Source: Macrocybe gigantea (Eukaryota > Basidiomycota > Agaricomycetes > Agaricales > Callistosporiaceae). Taken from it: a stretch of 64,000 bases of DNA. Both the position numbers and the translations under genes were made by a program. The stretch covers positions 496,001 through 560,000 of the forward strand of contig SJRY01000245.1 of the NCBI GenBank assembly GCA_011319805.1, written 5' to 3'. The notes beneath the pieces were generated by a model, which searched no databases, was not told where the DNA came from, and saw nothing but the letters and a program-made list of their open reading frames with translations. Position 1 is the first letter of the stretch; every line of letters starts with the position of its first letter. Shown one piece after another: positions 58,988 to 64,000 of this stretch.

Positions 58988-61566
58988 CTAAGGAATCCAA
59001 ACTTGAACGCAATTAGGGAAACATGTAAAGTCGCCCCATCCGTCCTTGTCAATGTCCACCCGACCATCTTGTGACATGAAACTACGGAAAGTTGTTCCAG
59101 CGTACCTCTATGGCAGAAATTAAAGGATTATCCACGCTGCTGCGAAGAGACGTACCTCGCCAACATGCATGCGCAGACTGTGGATGCGGGTGCTGTTTCT
59201 GCACATCACCATCAGTCAGCAAGACCAAGGGCTACTCAGATGGAACCACCAACTCGTCTCTATTACTGATGATGACAGCACAACCAGGATGGCTTTCATC
59301 ACCAAATCGGACAAAACCAATGCAATTCTTGTCGGAAGGATAATCTTGAAGTTGACCATAAGCATATCTCTTGCGAACCTCGATCAGTCGAGCTATGCTC
59401 TTCGCAATATGTTCATTGTAGCATTCGGGATTTGGGTACAGGTCGCCGTAGAAGACGCAACTGCAAGAATTTCCAATTATTCTTTCATGCCAGATTCGTC
59501 GATGAAAACAGCCTACGGGTGACCTTCGCCTCGTAAGAGGATGATGGCGTAAGCTTGAATCTTGAATCCGTCTTCGACCTGAGAACCGTCAAGCCAGCCG
59601 GCAAATGATTCACTGAGTTCGCTCTTCTTACCCAACTTTCGAGACTCTTGCCCTCAACCTATATGTATGCACCTTTTAGACTTGATTTCGATATTTCATT
59701 TAAAGGCGCACCGTGCTATTGGTATTCGTTGGTATCATCGCATAAATATATGTGACTTCTTACTTAGCACTCACTCATGATTATCAACAAAAGTCACCGC
59801 CTCATTGGGCTTGTAGTTGACGATGGTCTCTTTGAATACGTTTCTCAGGTCATAGCGAGAGCGCCGCCTGCTGGCTTGAGAAAAGTTCATATGAAGCGGG
59901 ACATCGAAAAACGCAGTCTACGCATATTAACGCTAGTTCAGGAGAGCAACATAAGTAGAAGAACTCACTTCTCCTTTGAATAGCCGTATGTACGGAAGTA
60001 TAAGCTTCAGGCTAGCAGGATTACGCTCCTGTCTATGACACAGTATATCACAACTCACTTTCCGGACCAATACTCCGCTACACCGAGTCAACATTTAATA
60101 CAAGATGAAGGTTGCAGAAGAAACCTACCAACGGCAAACATTTTCGGATCACCGCATCGTTCTCGGCTTGTCTGAATCTGAGAACAAGTCGTAAAAGCTC
60201 ATGGCCACTCTTCAAGAAACAGACGTACAAATCGAAGGAGAAACTTGTAATCTATATGCTTCATAGCGTCTAGCCTAAAGCCTGCCGCTCCAGTTATCTG
60301 TGAAAAAGTCAATATTTTGTTGTTTTCACGATGAGAGATGACTTGACTTGTATAATCCACGTCCCCCAGTCCAGTAGATCTTTCTGAACCTCTGGATGTC
60401 TATGGTCAATCTGTAGAGTCATAGATGAGGACCAAGAAATGTAGGATAACCAAGGAGTCCTAACGTCTATCCCGAGCAAGTAATCATAGTTGCCGAGTTC
60501 GCTATCGACATTTCTAGACCAACCCTTGTGTCCTGGTCCGGTAATGCGGTATATATCTTTCGTCCTAGTCCTGTGGTCCCAATCCAAACCTGAGCCGTTT
60601 GAGCGCTGAGGGCGACAGCAGGAAAATCGTCGGACGCACCGGAAAAATGACATTGGTTCCACTTCATCTGACTATGCTGTAAATACTTTAGCTAAGGCAC
60701 GGTGCTCAAAACTCCGGAAAGAAGTCGAATAAACCTTGTAACCCCTGCCCGGAAAGTCAAATACGGTCCAGCCCTGGAGAGATAGTTAGAACGATCCTTA
60801 AAATATATTTTAAAGTGCACGCACTTCGATTTCCCTTTCCGGGCCTGCATCTTTCAACCTGTCTTGCGCCTTGACAGGCACCGCTGTGAAAGTTTCTGTG
60901 CAGTCTCCGCCAAGTTTATGCTGGGGAGATAAAATCAGTGATGGGGGTGAAGATACGGAAGGGCAGCTGGGCTAACATTAAGAACCGCGTCGATAAGTAT
61001 GTCTATGCCGTGTTGTTTGGCCACATCGCAGGCGCGAAGGAATTCTTCTCTCGTACCCCAGCGAGTGGCTACGGTGCCTTTCTGATTGAATTCGCCAAGA
61101 TCCCACTGAACGAAGACAATCAAAATGCTTCTGTTTGTTGTGGGCAGGGTATGTCGCGGAAAATACCAGATCATATGCGTCATAACCTCTTCCATCCTGA
61201 TCAAAATGTTTTCTTCAGTTCTCAAGTGTGAAGATACGTCTCCGAGAAAATTCCAACCTTGGCGGCAGCCTTATTCGGAGGTGGAAGCCATACCTGCGTG
61301 AACCCGAGCTCAGCCAGTTTTGGTATCTCGGATTCCAAGTGTTTCCACCAGCTCATATCTCTGCGCAGCGTGTCCCATGTGAAGAATTGAAGCTCATCGA
61401 AACTCTCAATTTCCCGCTCAAGAACGTTTTATGGAGAAAATGGCGCCCGTACCATCAAAGGATTGTCAGGGTGATTGTCTGGGCCAAGACGCATACGCAG
61501 AAGCGAAGGTGTGGGCTCCTGGCTCACGAAGACATTGGCAAGCCAACTTTTCAGCGCAGAAAACAT
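58988..61566 (-). CDS. Cytosolic alpha-amylase (GH13, subfamily 5-like)
   Basis: A glycoside hydrolase family 13 alpha-amylase of about 540 aa without a signal peptide, hence probably intracellular. The start at 61566 gives MFSALKSWLANVFVSQ, then LQFFTWDTLRRDMSWWKHLE, LAELGFTQVWLPPPNKA and WDLGEFNQKGTVATRWGT. The four GH13 regions are present: DAVLNH, GFRLDAMKH (nucleophile Asp), VAEYWSG (acid/base Glu) and FVDNHDT (third Asp). Between them are IDHRHPEVQKDLLDWGTWI and SRYDLRNVF. The C-terminal beta domain reads CVFYGDLYPNPECYN, VRKRYAYGQLQDY and DIDKDGWGDFTCFPNCVQVWIP, stopping at 58988. About fourteen introns, two of which flank a 4-nt microexon in region IV. Role: breakdown of glycogen or alpha-glucans in the cytosol, by inference. 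Confidence 0.93.
59712..59715 (-). other. 4-nt microexon in alpha-amylase region IV
   Basis: On the minus strand, CACG is bounded by ag and gt. The upstream exon ends FVDNH plus GA at 59775; intron 59774-59716 is 59 nt and intron 59711-59659 is 53 nt. The microexon completes GAC (the third catalytic Asp) and supplies ACG (Thr); the next exon resumes VEGKSLESW. Without it the frames do not join and the Asp codon is lost. Confidence 0.75.
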
Positions 61567-62058
61567 GATAGAAGGGAGCACGTTGGAAGGCTCAGTTGCG
61601 TTCCGGCGACGTTATGAATGGACAAGGACTGATTCGACAGGTATCGACAAGCTGCATGGCATTCCGCACTTGCAATTTTTGGTTGTCAGCCTGCAATCAG
61701 GACACTCGGTTCAGCGTGCCGCGTTCGGCTCGGCAAAAGCCGTGCATATTTTTTACGCCGCACCTGTCCAGATTTTTTCTTTACCGTTGACATCCACCAC
61801 ACACTGTTGCTGTTTCAGCGGGCGCCTTGCTTCGTCAATGGAACATGACTTCAGTGTGCTTCTCAAGTTCTGTGGTGGATGAGACTGAACTGCCTCCTTA
61901 ATCGCTCCGACCACGGTCGTTCCACGTTGTGAGGAGTTTCATGCTGACGGCAATAGTTTTCCTCGTTACAGCCCCCATGTTGTCAGAAAATGACTGCATT
62001 ATATATTCCTAGATCATACTATAACATATATGTCAAAATCTCATCATCACATAGCTCT
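61567..62058. other. Intergenic region upstream of the alpha-amylase
   Basis: About 490 bp containing the amylase promoter and the 3' flank of the coiled-coil gene. AT-rich around 61995-62035. An open frame on plus (61475-61882) overlaps the amylase N-terminus and is a shadow. No clear TATA box at a suitable distance. Confidence 0.3.
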
Positions 62059-64000
62059 TCACGTCCGTCTTGTGAAACTACTCAACATGCCACCTAACTG
62101 TAATATCACGCTGCCTGACGTGGACCTATTCGGAACTGGTTCTGTCTCCCTGATAGGCGACAATATTGTAGGAATGTTGAGCCCAAGATTGTTAACCTGA
62201 GGATAAATATTTTTATCTGAGGGGGGCTGTAAGGACGAGTCGTGAATCGTACCTCGGCAGCAAAATCAAAAGCAGTGGGCTGAGAAGAGGGAAAGAGATT
62301 GATTTTCCTTTTCTTTTTCTTTGGCGCTGTCGCTTGGACATCATCGTCATCTGCAGCGTCCTGCGGTTCTATGCTTGCAGCGCGACCGTTTGCCTTGCCC
62401 TTCTTCCGTGCGTTCATAGCCTCGCTCTGCGCCTTTGACTTGAGCTGCGCCGACCGAGGTTCGGCCGTCAAAGGTGTGGCCTTATCAGCGCCCCGAGCTT
62501 TCCGCTTCTTCTGTTGCGTCACAGGCGGTTCGGTTTCCACAATTTCATCCTCAACTGTCTCTGACGGTGAACGCGCTTTCGCTTTCGCTTTACCTTTGCT
62601 CTTCTTCCGTGGTTCGTCGCTTTCCTGTTCAGATTCCTCCACCACGGCTTCCCGGGCTTTTTTCTGCCGCTTCGGTGGAGGCGGGACCTCTTCCACATCG
62701 GAATTGTTTACGATGCCTCTGGCTTTGCGTCGTTTCTTTGGATTGCCTCGTTGAGGTAGCTCCTCGGACCCGGACTCCCTGGTATCCGTTATGGGCGATG
62801 GTTTGTGAGCCTTGGTGCCGGGTTTTCCTTTCTTCGCAGTAGGTGCCGTCCGTGATTCGATTTCGATGGCCTCCACTGCCTCGTCCTCAGACTGACGGAA
62901 AGCTTCCTTTCGCTGTGATCGTAGTGTTTAGCATTAAAAAAAGAAAACCTCTCAGCAACCAGGGCACATCACCTGCTGAGGGGATGGGGAAGGACGTCTT
63001 GCTTTCCTTGCCTCAAGAGCAGAGCGCAGCTCTTGAATTTCCTCTTCAGCCGTGGCGATTTTAGCCTCAGCCTCTTCTGCTTCAGTCTGACACCGGTTGG
63101 CTTCTTCCTGTATTTTGCAAATAAGCTAGAGGTCCAAATTTTCAACACGTCTGCACCTCACCCGCCATTCTCTGACGGTCTCCTTGAGTTTCTCCACTCT
63201 CCGTTTCTCCTTGTCTAAGAGACTGGAATGCTCGTCCGTCTGTCGTTGCAGCCGCGACTCCAGTTCGTTGACTTTGACCTCAAGTTGGATGCGCTGCTTC
63301 CGCAGTGACTCTACCTCGGCGCCGTCGCGTTTTTCGAGACTTTGCCACTTGTCGAGCTGGCGTTGAATGTCCGCATTGCTGCGTTTCAGCTCATCATTGA
63401 CGCGTTCGAGATCGGCATTTTTCGTACGAGCACCTTCTAGCTGTAGATTAACGCGTTCGAGCCGCGAGGTCAACGATTCCGCAGAGGCCTGCAGTTGCGC
63501 GTTCTCTGCTTGGAGGTCTGAAAGCAGGCTCTGAGACGCTCTGGTCAATGCGCACGCTGACTTTCAGATACAAACGCACCTCCAGTTCCTCCTTCTGTCT
63601 GTTGATTTCATCAACGTCGCCGCCTTTCTCTTTCAAGGCACTCGCGAGCTCCTTTGCCCGCTGCTGGGACAATTGTATTTGTTCCTCCAGCTCATCGACA
63701 AGCCGATCGCGATCGCGTTCGATTTGAGCAATCTTGTCCTCGAGTTCCGTCTCTCTGACTTGGAACATGGTGATCCGAAAGTCCCTTTGGAGGCGCTTGA
63801 GTCTCTCCAGCCTCGAAACCTCTACCTGTTCGAGGACATTCGATCTCTCCTTCTCGAGCTCGACGACGTAGCGCGATTGGATAATGCGATGGCAGGATTG
63901 CAGAACATCGCACCCTTCGCGCCATTCCTGCTGTTCTGCCTGCCATTGCTTCTGCAACGCTGCGACGCTGCTCTTGGTCTTCGTGCGCTCCGCATCGAGC
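62059..64000 (-). CDS. Coiled-coil nuclear protein of unknown function (cut by window edge)
   Basis: The N-terminus lies beyond base 64000. The visible part is a long coiled coil with heptad-like runs (VVELEKERSNVLEQVEV, ELEDKIAQIERDRDRLVDEL, LLSDLQAENAQLQASAESL, QRQLDKWQSLEKRDGAEV, LLDKEKRRVEKLKETVREW). It is followed by a low-complexity, highly charged tail with many basic clusters (KKRRKARG, PPPKRQKKAR, KKSKGKAKAKAR, KKKKRK), likely nuclear localisation signals. The last exon reads VNNLGLNIPTILSP and ends SSFTRRT at 62059. Three introns of about 50 nt separate coiled-coil segments. I do not recognise a named family; coiled-coil similarity alone could suggest chromosome or microtubule functions. 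Confidence 0.75.

Noticed and set aside
1..64000. Search for transposons, terminal repeats, biosynthetic gene cluster or defence system
   Set aside because: No transposase, reverse transcriptase, integrase, polyketide/peptide synthase, terpene cyclase or P450 cluster was seen, and no long direct or inverted repeats apart from the intragenic ones reported.

Overview
The window is nuclear DNA from a basidiomycete fungus, most likely a mushroom-forming Agaricomycete. The evidence is short (about 50-65 nt) GT-AG introns in nearly every gene, small exons, both strands densely used, and characteristic families: a laccase-like multicopper oxidase, a CFEM GPI-anchored protein, a CE12 rhamnogalacturonan acetylesterase, and a Kre9/Knh-type Ser/Thr-rich GPI protein. 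No rRNA, convincing tRNA, transposon, CRISPR or prokaryotic operon structure was seen. I place 28 protein-coding genes, two of them cut by the window edges; exon borders were read by eye from splice consensus and family conservation.

Layout. 1-4.6 kb: 5' end of an SRS2-type helicase, then an MFS sugar transporter (both minus). 4.6-10 kb: metacaspase (plus), Ppn2-like metallophosphatase and gamma-glutamylcyclotransferase-like protein (minus). 10-19 kb: NCS2, uridine kinase and CE12 esterase (plus), then a VCX1-type Ca2+/H+ antiporter (minus). 19-28.4 kb: COX4, a repetitive secreted protein, a CFEM protein (minus), an amino-acid permease. 28.5-33.5 kb: OMA1, SVF1 and an unrecognised protein (minus). 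33.5-38.4 kb: ACL4, a PfkB kinase and an RMND1/DUF155 protein (plus). 38.6-41.3 kb: laccase-like protein (minus). 43-50.9 kb: Rho GEF (plus), SQT1/AAMP (minus), PDI (plus). 51.3-54 kb: intronless TDP2-like phosphodiesterase and GPI cell-wall protein. 56.2-64 kb: sugar transporter (plus) convergent with a cytosolic GH13 alpha-amylase (minus), then a coiled-coil nuclear protein (minus, runs off the edge).

Most genes are unrelated housekeeping functions (mitochondria: COX4, OMA1, RMND1; tRNA thiolation: NCS2; ribosome chaperones: ACL4, SQT1; ER folding: PDI; ion and stress homeostasis: VCX1, SVF1, metacaspase). The only neighbours with an obvious shared theme are the sugar transporter and alpha-amylase at 56-61.5 kb.

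The most notable points are: a 4-nt microexon that supplies part of the catalytic Asp codon of the alpha-amylase; consecutive 15-nt and 13-nt microexons encoding the PDI CGHC site; a laccase-like protein that has lost three copper-ligand histidines; a secreted protein made by tandem duplication of a multi-exon module; a metacaspase whose Pro-rich repeats sit one per exon; and six apparent one-base deletions at short homopolymers in five otherwise intact genes, which look like residual assembly errors rather than biology.
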